Numbered from the stretch's first letter, positions 33,251 to 47,363 are shown. The stretch: 64,000 nucleotides of DNA from Cryptomeria japonica (GCF_030272615.1 NC_081411.1:829638160-829702159), one strand, 5' to 3'. The notes: a model not told the origin generated them from the sequence alone. Made by a program: numbers and translations.

Positions 33251-36200
33251 AATGTTCATGAATGATATGTGTTAATGAATATTGATGAATGTCACATGTT
33301 AATGGATGTTAATGAATTTATGTGTTACTGAAAGTTATGTGATAATTTGAATGAATGCTATATTTTAATGATGGATGAAAGAATGAATGAATGTTAGATG
33401 TTAACGAGGAATTTAGAGTGATGTTAGGGGGCCTTAGGGGCCAAATGAGCTTCCACCTTCACATGGTTGGCCGTGTTAAGTAGAGAATATTAAACTATTC
33501 TCAAAACAAAGTGAAGCTCAATAAGATAACACACTTTTTGATATTTCAGTGTGTTGTGCAGTTGATCTTATTGAATAATGTATATTGAATCTTAATTGCA
33601 GGGTCCAATAGAGGCAACACGAACAACAACACCACAAGTTGTTGGGTATAATGAGCTCCCATATTGTCTTGTATGTACACTAACACTATGAGTTGCTTCT
33701 AGTGCTGATATCCATGGCACAACTACAAAAGTTATGAATATGCCTCCTCCATGTAAGTTTTTTTATTAGTTGACATTTTCTTTAGCATTTTTTAATTTTC
33801 CTTATCACTTTAAGTCTAACCACTTTTATATGGAATTTATTGTTCTAGTTTTTTACTATCTACCAGACATTATTGATACAAGGAATTGCATTGCATCCAT
33901 TTTTCAATTAGGTATTATAAAGGGTAGGTTGTATTTATAAATGCCTCTTTGAGTTCATCCAAATTTTACAACTATTACCTCACATCTCGTTATTGTTGCA
34001 ATAGGGATTATGGCCAACATAGGCTACAATTGCAACCTCTCGGTGCCATATAGTCTCTTTGTTCTTAAAATTGTAGCAGACTGTCAGGTACATTCCCTCT
34101 TTTGCACTGCAAATTATAGTGGTCAATGCACATGACCAAATTTCCTTTGACATCTAGAGGATAGTATTAACTTTTAAGTAATTAGAGGCTTATGAGGCAT
34201 ATTTGGCCAGTATTTATTTTTGCGGGAATGGATGGTTGTGTTTTAAGTCATCTTAAGATGACCTCAATGAGAAATCATTTCACTAACATGATATTTTTTC
34301 ATTTTTCTTCATGAATGTTGGCAATTTTTACAAGTTAAGAGACCCATTGAGCACATAGGCACCTTTCAACATTTTTTAATAGGGGGAGGAACAACTCTTT
34401 CTAATGCTAAAGAGGATATGGCGAAATGCACAATGACCCATTTTTACGTCTCAACCTCCAAGACACATAACTAAGATGCTTGAGTCATCTATGTGCATGT
34501 TAGACAACCTCAATCTATTAGAAGCCCGAATTAGCATATAATTAGAAGAGTCCACATCAAAAAGTTGATACCTCCTAGAGGTAGGAATAAAATGCATCAA
34601 AGTAGTCTTGTAAATTCATTACTTTTTTAATATAACACTTGATCTCTCAAAAAAAAATCATTATGCATAGTGATTATGATAGCCAATAGCTCTCATTTGA
34701 TGATCATCTAGGTCAACTTTTGATCTAAAAGAAACTTATCACAAAAGGGGCCGTGAACTATCCTCATTCACAGTCAAACCTCACTATAGTTGATATATCA
34801 AAGCTTTCAATCACAGGAAAGATATAGCAATAGTAATGTAGATGTCAACTTGAAGAGAATGAGTAGTGACAATAGAAGTCATACAAAGTTAGAGACCAAG
34901 AGTTGCCAAGAGTTTCCAGTCAAACCAAAAGCCCTAGATGCATAGATGATACAAAGAGTGGTCAAATAACTTTCCAAAAGTGTAGATAGTTATCAAATCA
35001 TAGTGATGAACTTTTTTCATGGTGAGATAATCAAAATAATATAATAAAACACTTAGATAAAAAATCATTTTTAAAAGATGACAAGGATGCCATCATACTC
35101 ATTGTATGTGACAATAAGGACATTCACTATTGCAAAGACAGCTGTGAGTAAGAATTTTTGTATCAAATCAATATAAATAATATCGTATGCTTATTGTAGA
35201 AGCCATACACTTGAGCCAATATTCATAGTGATAAAGGAGCCTTTCAACGTTAGCAACATAGAGGATATAGACTACCAAAGTTTCAAATAGTGGTAGGCAT
35301 GCATTCAAGGTATCTCAAATAGAGGAGATTTGATAGAGCACAAGCCATGATAGAAACCTAGAGACAAATCCTTGTATCAGACATAGTTAATAAGGATAGT
35401 GCCCTAACAAGTTCTAATGATTTGCTCGAATTGATCAAAATATTGCTGCATTATTAGCCGATAGGCTACATTTTGTGTGGGGTTCTGACCTGAAACATGT
35501 CTCACATTGTAAAACAATTAACGGGTTGATGTGAAACTATTGGCTTTCAGTAGTCATTAGAAACAACCAAGTCATCAAATGAAATTAATGGGGCCAGTTT
35601 TCATAAAACTAGTGGGTTGTCACAAAACTAGTGTTTTTGAATAGTTGTCAGATGAGATCAAATCTTTGAATCATTCAGATCTACGAATTGGATCCGATTT
35701 CCTCACCTCATGCCTAAAAATAACAAAATCAAATTTTTGAATCATTAGATCTTCGAATTGGATCTGATTTCCTCACCTCATGCCTGAAAACATATTTTAA
35801 ATTGATTTTGGGTTCACCTTGCATAGAATTTGGCTAGAAAAATAGTTTTGTTTGAATTTTGTTGCTATGCTTGGAGTAAATAAAGAATTTGGCCAGAAAA
35901 ATGGATGTGCACAATGTTTTGATTTCTGAAGGCTATTGTCCCTTTCACATTCCTCTCCTACTCGACCTCTAGGTCTACTTCTTAATTCAATGGGTTTACT
36001 CAGGATTCACTCATTTGATGTTTGAAGTTTTTGTGTGTGCCTATCCCAATTATGCTCTCAAAGAAGTAATAGTACTGAGAATATAGTTGATCTTTTGTTC
36101 TCCTTTCAGCATCAACTATGGATTAAAATTCAATACCCATGCATTTCCACTTCAATATAGCATTTTGTCGTTAAGCCCAAGCCCTTGTGACCAATAAACC

Positions 36201-38029
36201 GAAATGAGACAATTTTGTGCTGCTCACAATCCAAATAACAAAATGGTTTCTTTTTTAAGCAACTTATATATTTTTATTAATAATCTTGAATCCCAATGTT
36301 TCACATTATTAGTTAGAAGGCAATGTTGGATTTGTTATTTTTTTAAATGTCCCACCTAAAGGTTCTGAGTTTCTAACAATGATAATAATATTCTTATGTT
36401 TGTGAGGTTGTGCAGCTCTTTAGAAAGGTTTTTGGCTTTGGGTTTAGTTTTATAAATGGTTCATATTTCATAGTCAGAAGATTCACAATTGGCAAAGGAT
36501 TGAAAAATATGCATACTTTTCCTCTTAGTGCATGTTCAAGTTTGGCATTTTAAAGTATAATGTATTAAGGTATAATCAAATTAGGTGTTCACTAATAATT
36601 GATATCATCAAAGAATGACAAAGATTGATCTAAAATAATTGTTCTCATAGGGATTCATATATGTTTTTACTTTTGGAAACAGTTGTATTAAGAGAAATTA
36701 ATTGTTCTTTATTAGTGTGTCAGCTATTCATAGTTACCATGATAATTACAAACCTACTATTTTGTGTAGGTTTTGTCAGCTAAAAGGTACTGAGGAATTC
36801 TCATCTTGTACGGTAGACAAACTTAAAGATAATAAGGTAGAAGAATTTAATCTTGATAGCAAATTCATTCTATAATTGAGAAGGTTTACTAAATTCAACA
36901 AGAGCTTGATAATGTAGGTGAAACATATTTTTTTGGGGCTTTTATTTTATTTGAGAATCAATTTTAATTATAAGGTAAAATTGAATTATGAAGTGAAGTA
37001 TTTCCATTTAGATGGTACAACTGTTCAGTAAATCTCCATTGCTTTATCAATTGGACGTATCCAATTCTATGTGCAATGCAAGTAAGCTTTGTGCTACTAT
37101 GATCTATGGTTATGTAAATTGTATAGTTTTATGACAAAGTAAGTTTCACAATGATGGAGGTGGAGAAAAACTATAATGAGATACAAAGATGTATGTTTTT
37201 TTAGTGTGCATCTCTAATTTGTTACTATTTTTTTATTAAATGACTTCAAGTCATGGGATGGATTTCTTAATTTATGTGGTAAAGATGTAGCAGAAAACTC
37301 ATGCTTGGATAACCTTCAAATAGTAAGAAATGATTCCTATATGTTCCATACTAGATTGTCCTCTTGGGATTGTAATTTCAAAGTTCTCATTCATTTCTTG
37401 GGTTACATGTTCCATTATCATCAAGTTCTTTTATGTTGCTCTTTCCCATTAACTAATTTATATGTGGACATCTACTTAATCTCTTCACCAAATTTGTGTT
37501 CCTTTTTGTCACTAGATGCTTACTTTCACTTTAATTTATTGTAGAAGCAACCTCCTTGGATTTTATTGAGTAGTAAAATATGTGTGCTCAAACAAGTTGT
37601 TTACAACATGTGAATAAAGTTCAAAAACAATTAAAACTATAACTCAAAGAATTTATAGAATGTATTTTGCCCAAAGAAGTCATTTGCATCATAGTGATAG
37701 CTAATGTTTGTTTATTTCTTCTTCTAACTCTTCTACCCTACTAAAGGAACTTGTGACTCTTATCATAGAATAAAAATTGAGATGAAGATATACTTATGTC
37801 CTTAGATTCAATTATGCTATGTGTCACCTAATAAGCATTTTTCTCTCTATTAGGAAAATAACCACTCAAGATATGAGTGAAGTGAAAATACCAAATTAAT
37901 AAACTAAAATTGACATAACCATTGCAAATCCATTATAATATTCGTGTAGAATACAAAATTGTTAATTGAAACAAATAAAATATATTATATGATTTTTGGT
38001 ATTATTTTTTTTTTAAATTAAATAATCGT
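33251..38029. other. AT-rich CACTA interior with no firm gene
   Basis: Blocks at about 33602-33753, 33850-33911 and 34005-34087 are flanked by AG and GT and could be small exons, but I recognise no protein. 35660-35795 holds two copies of a 70-bp tandem repeat sharing GAATTGGATC(C/T)GATTTCC. The rest shows no coding or RNA gene. Confidence 0.45.
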
Positions 38030-38890
38030 CGGAATTCCAACGCCCCCTATATTTGCATCGACGACTATACCGTCAGACATACAACATCCTCGTCGGTACA
38101 TAGTTCTTGGTTGCCGTCGGACGGTGTCAGCATTCTGATGGAAATCAACGAAACATCTGACGAACATGTTGTATGCCCAACGGAATTCTCTCTGCAGATG
38201 AGCGGTCGGGGTAGCACATGTCGATGAAATTCATCGGCAGGACTTACACTAGCGGCAAAGGGAACATTTGGTCTTGCTGATAGTTGATGAGGCAATCGGT
38301 AAGAGAGAAGAGGTCTCCATCAGTGTATGTCTTACCGATAGCCTCATCGGCTATCAGCAAGAGCAAATGTTCCCTTCGCCGCTAGTGTAAGTCTTGCCGA
38401 TGGATTTCATTAGCATGTGCTACCCCGATGGCACCCGAGAGATCAGGTCTCCATCGGTGTCTATCTTGCTGATAGCATGATTCGGCTATCAGCAAGACCA
38501 AATGTTCCCTTTGCCACTAATGTAAGTCTTGCCGATGGATTTTATTGGCATGTTCTACCCCAACGGCACCCGAGATGTTAGGTCTCCATCAACAAGACAT
38601 ACATCGATGGAGACCTGATGTCTTGGGTGCCATCGGGGTAGCACATGTCGATGAAAGCCATCAGCAAGACTTACACTAGCGGCGAAGGGAACATTTGGTC
38701 TTGCCAATAGCCGACGAGGCTATCGATAAGACATACATAGATGGAGACCTGATGGTTGTCATTGGAATTCCGACGTTGGCAAGTACCATCAGAATATCCA
38801 ACAACAAGTTTTCGACAGCTATGTTTGTCGGCAGTCCGACGAAAAATAGTCAGAATTACGACGAACGGCTGTTGGAATTGAGCCCCTAAT
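38030..38890. repeat. CACTA 3' subterminal region with nested inverted repeats
   Basis: GTCGG, CGACG and CGATGG words are dense, unlike the flanks. A roughly 120-bp segment containing GGTAGCACATG, ACTTACACTAGCGG and AACATTTGGTCTTGC appears at 38208-38300, inverted at 38330-38430 and 38480-38570, and direct again at 38636-38720. These form large hairpins. Dense subterminal repeats of this type are a CACTA hallmark and serve as transposase-binding regions in studied members. Confidence 0.8.
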
Positions 38891-38899
38891 GTACTAGTG
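38891..38899 (-). other. CACTA terminal sequence (right end)
   Basis: GTACTAGTG on the plus strand is CACTAGTAC read inward, the classic CACTA tip. It is directly adjacent to the subterminal repeats. The first three outside bases are TTA; the partner TSD is outside the window. Confidence 0.75.
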
Positions 38900-39196
38900 T
38901 TAGTTCATGATTTCTGGATGTGATCTGAATTTTCTTGTAAGACAGTTAGCCTTGCTTGGGCTGTAGCCCTTCTTATTTTGAGCAGTGAGCTCTAGGCAGT
39001 GTGTCTAAATGCATGTGCATTCCCCATTGTAATACTTCTAATAGAGTATACATATATTGTGGGTTCATCCCCACCGTGTTTTTTCCCCTAATAGGGTTTC
39101 CATGTCAAAAATCTTGGTGTTATGTGTGTTTATGATGTGTTACTGATTTATGCTTTCATTTTTAATTATTAGATCTGAGATAAGTTGTTGTGTAGG
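38900..39196. other. LTR-like fragment
   Basis: Text such as GTGGGTTCATCCCCACCG and CCCTAATAGGGTTTCCATGT resembles the end of plant LTRs, but no borders were found. Confidence 0.3.
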
Positions 39197-41300
39197 TACA
39201 ACTTTCTCCATTATCAGTTGTTGTTAGCAGATGACACCGTTTTATTTGGTTGTGCTTGCTTGAGTGAGACCAAGATAGTTAAATTTGTGTTAAACTAGTA
39301 TTCTTCAACCTCAGGGCAAACGATTAATGCCTCTAAGTCCAAGATTTATCTATTCAACACAACTCCTCATATTAAGGCTAGAATTGCAAGGAATCTAGGT
39401 TTTCAACTAGCAAAATTACCTTGTCAGTACCTAGGAATTTTCTTTTAATGGGCAACAACAAGTTTTCATATTGGTATAAATTCATCCATAGCTTACAAAG
39501 TAGAATAACCAGATGGAAGGGTTGGTGGCTATGTATGGCTAGGACAAAATTCAAATGGTGAAATTAGTTCTTACAAGCAACATCCCAAACTATTTCATGG
39601 TTTTCCTACAAGCCCCAAAGTTAGTAATCTTAGATTTAGAGAAGATCATTAGAATTTTTTTATGGAAAGGTAATGTGGACAACAATCCATTAATCTCTTT
39701 AGCTACAATGAGCACTGATAAACTTAAAGGAGGTTCAAGAATCCACAACTTAGAAGCACAAAATTTGTCTTTAGGTCCAAAATTGATATGTTATATGTTT
39801 TCTAAGCCTAAAGCTAAATGGTGTAAGATAACGCAAGGAAATACTTGGATTCCCCTAATCCAAGAAAAATGTTTACAATTTCAAATCCCCCTCGGGCTCT
39901 GCCATGTGGAACTTCTTAGTCAACTATGGAGAAGTCATTATTCCTTATCTCTCATGGCAAGTTCATAAGGGTTCAAAGTTGCTATTACGGGATGACTCTT
40001 GGCATGGTCATCCTCCTCTAGCCAAAAAAACTATCACTTAGTCAAGTCAAAGATATTCTTTCTACCTCTTGGGGCACTAAATTTAAAGGTTACATGCAGC
40101 ATTCAAATGACAATTCTTTGATTAGAAAATGGAAAGATTTTAGTTCTACTCAAGTCCCATTACCACATAAAAAAATCTTGCAGGACATTCTTAAGCAAAG
40201 AATTGTATTTAAATCAAACCTTCTTGATTCTTTGTTCTAGTCTCCCTCATAAACAAGATTATATTCAATGCAGTTCGGTTATAGATCTTTAATTAGTTAG
40301 CACCACCAACTTGAATCACAAAGGCTGGATACTCCTTTTGCTAGAATAAAATGATCCTACCTAAAGCAGGATGCTTCGCATGGCTAGCTCTTAAAAGAAA
40401 ATTATCCTTACAAATGCAAGATTAGTCAAATTAAATATTGCAGCGGCTTTTCGTTGTATCCTCTATGGACAAGAGCAAGAGGATATTGACCATTTACTTC
40501 TCCAATGCCCCTTTGCTCAATCATGTTGGCTCTTCATTATCAAAAAAAAAATGAATTGGCATTCTCCACTACCAGATAACCTTTGGAATGTTTTTGCCAG
40601 TCGGCCTATTCTTTATCATGGTGGGAAAGGAACAAGAGGATCTTTATGGAGGAGTTTTCAAATGTAAGCTAAGTTTCTACAAAATCGAACTATCAATGCG
40701 TATGTAGCAAAATCAAAATCAATCAGTTCTTCCTTTTTAGATTGGGATTTAAACATCTTTTAGAGGTGGGACCACGTCATTAAGTTACCATTCCAGGGTA
40801 ACCTATTTCAGCAACCAAACACTAAAATAGGGATCCCCTAAAGGGAAATTTAAACTAAATTTTGATGGAGCTGAAAAAAGAATTGAGGGAAAGCGACAAG
40901 AGGATGTGTAATTGGAGACTCCAAAGGAAAAATCTTGATTGCAGCTGCATTAAGATTCCTAGATCGTAAAAAAATAATTGTCGAAGCCCATGCCCTGCTT
41001 CAAGGTCTCTTGTGGTGAAATATCTAAAGATTTCAAATATTCTGATTGAAAGTGATTCCCTTCTAATTATCAATGCATGCAAAAATAAGAGTCTCCCAAA
41101 TTGGAGCATACTGTATGTATTACAACAAGTTTGGAACTTCGTGGATAGTTTAGATAGCTATGATCTTATTCATTGCTATAGAGAGGGTAACCAACTAGCA
41201 GACTAGTTGGAAAATAGGGGTTGTGAGCAAACTGATTCTGTTATCAAATTCCCTCGTGATTCATTGATTAAATCCAAGGAATCAGCCTCCATCATCTAAA
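39197..41300 (+). pseudogene. 5'-truncated LINE (L1/RTE-type), RT, zf-RVT and RNase H remnants
   Basis: The RT catalytic region starts at the left edge: LLLADDTVLFG near 39221, with GQTINASKSKIYLF and CQYLGIF following. Then comes the post-RT thumb (LVLTSNIPNYFM, LEKIIRIFLWKGN, KLKGGSRIHNLEAQN; open frame 39555-39968). A zf-RVT-like segment lies near 40340-40540 (FAWLALKRK, then GQEQEDIDHLLLQCPFAQSCW). An RNase H-like end follows at 40855-41206 (EAHALLQGLLW, ILIESDSLLIINACKNK). Many stops and frameshifts. The first part of RT and the endonuclease are missing, as in normal 5' truncation. No clear poly(A) tail or TSD was found. Confidence 0.85.
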
Positions 41301-44300
41301 GAAAGACACTTATTTTTTAAACCATTCCAACATCGTTCTGTTTTTGCAGGTTATATCTAGAAGTGGTCATTTTTTGTGGTTGGCCCCAGGCTGCTTTTCA
41401 TTGTCTCCTAGCTCTCCCTGGAGAGCCTCTACCATGTTTGGCTACCCAGATTTTTCTAGCCGAGTTCCACCCATGCCTTTGTATCTCACAACACATAGCA
41501 CGTGAGAAATTTCATGTTGAAAAGGTTCATTTGGCACAAGATTATCTCCAACCCATTGGGAATTAAAAATTGGTGTATTAGATGATGTCACCTGTTACTT
41601 GCTCGCACTATATGTGCATTCAAGCATTAAACTCATTGATCGACATGATCTCAGTCAAAATCATTTCCACTGGTCCTTGGTTCATTTCAATCAGATCCAT
41701 TCGTGCCTAAGATCTCTTCCCTATCTCTGCCAGTGATGAGTTGTTCTCATTCCTCTGTCTCCGTAATCCATATGGATGAAGATTTCTCAGGCCTTCCCTA
41801 CCATTAGACCTCTCATTAATGTTAGTTGTGCTCATGGGTTTAAGGATAATTAATCTACTTCACTTCGCATGTGCCAATATCCTTTGCATCCTAACATAGC
41901 GATGAAAGAATTGCGGAAGAAAATTAATGTTAGTTGTGCTCATGGGTTTTAGGAGTGAAAAAGTGTAGAGAAGAATTGTGGAAGAAAATTAATGAATGTT
42001 CCAACCAAATGCTAGAAGAGGGGGAAAAGGAATTCATTTTGTGTACCTAGCATAGTGATGAAATTCTCTATAAGCTGTTTATGACCTAAAATGGTAGTTC
42101 TATTATCCGACTACAAAAATTTTCGTACTTGATGTTTCCGATGCAGGATGATCATCTGGGCGAACTGACTATCTGCATTGAACAAAAACATTTCCAATTT
42201 GATTTCTTCAATTTTGGTTTGGTTTGGTTTGGTTTGGTGGTCAATAGAATCTCTTGACTTGGCAACACTTTGCACAATCAGATTATGATATTGGTTTAAT
42301 ATCTTGAGCTCCATGAGGTTTGACATTCTCATCAAATGCCACTAAAAGAAGTTTTGATTCAAACATTGTATGTGTCATGCACCCTTATTTGACCGATGGC
42401 AATTATTAAACACTATTATTGCTGTAAACCTTATATCTTCATCTCTACTTCTGATCGATCCATGGTGATACGGTGCACATATTGGAGGCCTCTACTATAG
42501 AACCAGTAATATTCTTCCACATAATCGTGTAGTTGCATAGAGGTGCTCGACTACGGGTCGTGCTCAAGTTATTACCACCGAGTATATCACACGATGTTTA
42601 TGGTTACGGCAACACACACATACTGAATTAGCGATACTTGCTTCTCTCGATCAATAAATACCATCATCGTGACTTCAATTATCTTCTGATACTCATATGA
42701 TCACCCATATAGAACGCCTTCCATAATTGGTATTGGTTTACGATTTCTTCATCTTCTACGACTAAGATAATTTCGTTTGATACCATTACTGTAGCCTTGT
42801 GCTTTAGAAACCTTTTCTTTGATTCCTCAAACTGCAAGCTTTCACGGCAAGCCAACGCAAGATTGTTGGAGTCTAGTGGGGACATCACAGTATGGATGCA
42901 TTAGGTACTTCTTTATTTTCCAGCTACATATACAAGCATTGAGTTCAATTGAGGTAGCTTGCAATTCCCTTAAATGTCATAAGAAACACCTAAACATCCG
43001 AGGTTGTTTATGATGCCAAGAAGTAGGCAGTCCTACGGAGAATGCACGACGCTATTTGCATTTGCATCCAATGTGGAGACCACGAGAAATATAGGGAATC
43101 GAGAAGCTTATATATGAACAAATATATGAACAGATATTCGACCATAATTTTATTTTGAAAGTGGTTGTATTATACTAACAAGGTTTAAAGTCACTCTGTT
43201 TTTATTGCTTTTGATTTGAAGCTACGTTGGATCAATGGAAAAGCATGGAACTTGAAATGTTAGAGTAGATAGGACACCACGTAGGAAGGGCCAAATGCCA
43301 CAACAACTAAGAACGTGGCCTACTCCATGAATAATAAAATGAGGATAAAATGATACATTAAATTAGACATGAAAATTGAGTAAGGATGGCTCAAGAGGAG
43401 AGTAAAGAGGTATAGAGAAATAAAAAACAAATAAAATGATGTGTGGTGCAATTAATAATAGGAAAAGATGTTGCAATATAAATATAGAGGAACTACTATG
43501 TGAAGAGATGAATGTAAAAGATTGGAAGATGCGTTAACAACTTGAGTGGAAAAGGTAGTACAGAGAAGGGGTGTGTGGTTTTGTCTAGAGAAATAGAGAG
43601 TGATGGAATTGTAGATTAAGAGTAAGAGAGTTGCAAAGAACGTATACAAAGTAGGTAAAGGAGATGTTTTGGACAAAGTAAGCAAATCTTATTTATGTAA
43701 TATAGATTTGAAATCATTATTGTAAAGGTGTTGTAGATGCCTAAGATCTTGTTTTGAATATAAACGTCAAATAAAATGTTAAGTACATTTATTTTTTGTT
43801 GTGTGCAATCTTTATCTTGTGTGAGTAAAATTGAACTGGTGAGTAGAGAGTACTTGCTTCTATGAGCTTGCTTGATTTTTTTTATTTTTAAGTAGGGGGG
43901 AGTACCTCTGTATAATTTTGTATCAGATCTAGTGATCATGAGTGTGTGGATAGTTTTCCCAATGTGAGGTAGTCTACAATAGGACCAATGCATGGAGTTG
44001 CATAAATAGATTGTTGATCACGAGGTAGTTTACACTTGAAAGTTTTTAAAGGTTGTGAAGAAGCCCATGTGGATTACTACATGTGAGAAAGAGAAGTCCT
44101 AAGTAGTGAGAGCTTGAAGTTGTGAAGAAAAGTGAATTGCACATTGCAAAGAGTGTAATATGAGTGAAAGATTGCAGCAGATGAGAAAAATATTTGCTCG
44201 AAGAGGAGGATGACATGGTTCATGAGAAGATCCATGATAATTCTATTTTTTAGAATGATAATGGGAAGAGAGTTATAGGATGAGTAAAATTACCTTGAAA

Positions 44301-44600
44301 AAGTATAGTTGTAGCCCTTGGATGGACCACTCATTAATTAATGATAGTAGAAAATGTGATGGAGGTGAAATTACCTCAAAGCTTGAGGTATTATAAGAGG
44401 AAGAAGTTCTTAAGGTAGACTTGAAGGTTGTAGAAAAGGCTTATGAAGGTCTTCTACATTTAGATTTTCCTCTTCTTATCCATCCGAGAGGCTAGAAATA
44501 GTGTAGAGGATTTTCACATCCTCCCTAATATGTTCTTGAGTTATTTCTTCAACGTATGATGTATCTTGTAGGTCAACAAGGGGGATTCTCACAATCTAGC
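41301..44600. other. No gene recognised
   Basis: The stretch holds scattered short frames of no known family, a (GGTTT)n run of five units at 42214-42238, and a duplicated phrase TTAATGTTAGTTGTGCTCATGGGTTT (41817 and 41923). 43300-44500 is GA-rich on the plus strand. I saw no RNA gene or transposon border. Confidence 0.55.
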
Positions 44601-46531
44601 TATCATTGGAAAATGATATTTCTCCTTAGTGTACAATCCCATTAGTTTATACAAACCATTTAAGTTGAAGTAGAGCTCATAATATATTGAATGGTTCCTT
44701 CATCTAGGCTACTTCAAATTCAACATATTGTTTGAATTCATTTACATTAACTTCTACAGTTTTCCAAGTACCCAATGTATTCATTCCAGACCCATATACT
44801 AGGCATATGTTCGTAGAAGTCTTCACCAGCTGTGCCCTACCCAAATTCTCCCATGTGGTAGATGGTATGATGTTTAAGTTTTCTCCTAGATTCACCATTA
44901 CATACTTTACTTTATGGTCATTTAACCAAACATCAATGAGTAATGGCCCATTCTTCTAGTTCAATTCTTCAGACAAGTGATTTAGTTGAGGCCTCATATT
45001 CCAATATTTCCCTAGTTGTTTTAATTTTACAACTAAATCATTGTTTGTCAATACTCTTATTTGTTCTTTTAAGGTTTGGACATCTTGTTTAGTGAAACAT
45101 GCTACTTCCTCTTGTAATTGTTGTTTAATTGTCTCACTTATCTCTTGCATCATCCTATCATGTTGTCTTTTAATGAGTTTAAATATGGTAGGTTATTCTT
45201 CTTCCTTGTCTCCTTCGTCTACCAAGGTGTAATATTCCTCAAAACCTTCTTCTACCCTTGACCTCCTATCTCTCGCGACGTTTGTTCCTCATTTGGTTTC
45301 TACATTTTCTCTCTTCTTATTTATATTTTTCTTCTTCTTTCATATCACTAGTTCTTCTTTGGGATTGTAAGATATCAAAGGTCTACACGTCCATCCTATG
45401 GAAGCTCCAAGTCCCCTGAGGTGGTACATTCCAATTTACTATAGCTCTCCTTCTTAGTTCATCACTCTAGGAAGAATTCTCTACATCTCTGTAAAACTCC
45501 TTATATTTTTCACAATTAAACATGGTCTAATCTTCTCCTCCACACAATGTACATTTGAGCTTCTTTTCATCCCAAGAATATACAACATAGTTCTCTATTT
45601 TTCATACTTGAAACATGCGGTGTCATTTCTTCTATTTCCACAACCTCTACCCTAGCCTCATCTATAGTTAGAATCTTGATTGTCATCTCGATAGCCCTGC
45701 ATCAAATAGACATTTCAATTATCCTGTCATGATGAAATCTGGTGTCTAGCATTCTCTCTATCCTCCTAGTTATAGCTATGATTAAAACAACACACGTTTC
45801 CTCCTTTCTAGACTGGGGATTCATTACTAGGGCATTCTTTTGTGAGGCGTAGGACCATAGGTCCCATTCCTAACAAATTGCACAATACATAATGTTTTTT
45901 TTAACTGCTCTTGTGGAAACAAGTGTCTTCTCTACCCTATCTTTAAAATAGTCATTTTGGAGGTGTCCCTCTTTGTTATAATAAGTGCACCATATTCTTT
46001 ATGGTTCATATGACCTAGTCTCTTCCTATAGGGTCAATTTTTTTATTTGTTCTTGTAAACTTTCTAATGATTCAATGTTCCTGCCCTTTTCTAGTTTATT
46101 CCATGTTTGGCCCTCAAACTGATATGTCATTTGTATCAGGATTGTATATTTTTTAAAGTCTCTGTCATCTAGCCCAATTCTTATGTCTTTGTCTAATCCA
46201 GCTCAATGAACTATTTGATCTTCTATTTTTCTATTAGGGTTCCTCCAATTTCCTACATACCTCCTTAAACCTTCTATCATATTATTTTATAGATGATGAT
46301 CACTGTGTTGGGCTCCTCATTCTTGTGACACTCTTGATAGGGACTTTTGGTGTCCCAAAATTTAATAGAAATTTTGATTTCACTTTATCCCATGTTCTAG
46401 AATGTTTTGGGTATTTCTTTACATGCCATTCCAATTCATCATTTCTTACTAATCTGACAAATTTTAGGAGTCTATCTTTATCGGTGAATTTTCCAATTTT
46501 ATCTTAAATTGATTTCAAAATAAAGCAATCT
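44600..46531 (-). pseudogene. Ty3/Gypsy gag and protease fragment, antisense
   Basis: Read from 46500 down: a Retrotrans_gag segment (LEWHVKKYPKHSRTWDKVKS, FLLNFGTPK) at about 46490-46330; a first zinc knuckle WCTYYNKEGHLQNDYF near 45990, in which two Cys are now Tyr; a second knuckle YCAIC with a stop near 45890; a coiled coil (45153-44956); and a retropepsin-like part (44898-44704: NLGENLNIIPSTTWENLGRA), where the catalytic DSG has become NLG. It is clearly decayed. The upstream part is cut by the LTR starting at 46532. RT and integrase were not found towards 43000. Confidence 0.7.
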
Positions 46532-47363
46532 TGATGCAGGAGCATCCCTAGTCTATGAGCAATCTTGCATCAACCAAAAATATTTCCTTTCAGTTTAGTT
46601 CTTGTTCAGTTTAGTGTGCAGTTTTATGTGTTCCTATTGGTAGGTGTCGTTAATTGCTTCTTTTTCATTGTAGATGCTATTTTTGGTTTCCAGGCTGGTT
46701 CATGTGCTTAATTCTAGATTTTTCAGTCCATTTGGATTCTCTTCCAGCTAGTTATCACTCTCAGTTTGACTGTTTCTAGGTTCCAGGACAGTTTTTGAGC
46801 TTACCGGTTGGTTCTCCTTCATTTTTGGAGTGGTTTCTTGGTGTGTGGATTTATTTGGGGTCTTTTTCGATATTATTTGGTGTGTGACCGACCTTCCTAT
46901 TGATCCTCACTTCTTGGATGTTATTTTCGGAGGAATTTCTTTCATTCTTAGGGCCGACGTAGTTACACGTTTCATTTTCCTGTATTGGTAAATGTAATAT
47001 TTTTCGGTTGACCTAGATATGTTCTGGAGGGTATATATAGGGTATTATGTAATCATTTGTAGTACCAGGGAGAGGAAGTAGAGATTAGAATAAGGATTTA
47101 GATTCATGATTAGAGATCTGGTTGATTCTGAGAGTCTCGGATGGATTGTATCCGACATGTGGCTTGCATGTAATCGGTTAGCTACCGAATGTTCTATGAT
47201 GACTGTATGATGATAACTGATTGGCTACCGGAGATTCTGAGACAATAATATGATCCGTTTCTATAATCTTTTTATGTTTTATTGTTTTTTGTTGTTGTGT
47301 TACTCTTGCTGCATAAGTCGGTCAATTCTTTTTTTTGAAGATTCATTGGTTATGGCTACATCA
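46532..47363 (+). repeat. 5' LTR of gag-protease Gypsy element
   Basis: TGATGCAGG to GCTACATCA, with short inverted ends (TGATG and CATCA). The first 114 bp recur at 49438. It ends directly before ATTTGTATCAAAGTTGG, a degenerate tRNA-Met-type PBS. Confidence 0.85.

Larger units (their letters stand above)
1..38899 (+). mobile_element. Large CACTA (En/Spm) transposon, left end outside window, heavily nested
   Basis: Three observations support one element. A transposase gene with DUF4218-like then DUF4216-like exons lies on the plus strand (884-1508 and 24273-27265). A second plus-strand gene with SET-like and Transposase_24-like exons follows (28110-33250). The right border at 38891-38899 reads GTACTAGTG, the complement of a CACTAGTAC terminus, preceded by about 870 bp of GTCGG/CGATGG subterminal repeats as is usual for CACTA elements. 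Known CACTA elements carry TNP2 and TNP1-like genes in this kind of tandem order. That all parts belong to a single element is inference; the left terminus is not in the window, so no 3-bp TSD can be checked. Most of the length is later insertions (a 22.7-kb intron fill and a solo LTR). Confidence 0.6.

Noticed and set aside
38030-38899. Stand-alone MITE
   Set aside because: No matching CACTA-type tip at the left side near 37980-38030; better explained as the subterminal region of the larger element.
43452-43993. Minus-strand ORFs of 77 and 125 codons
   Set aside because: Low-complexity composition, no family resemblance, no splice or transposon context.
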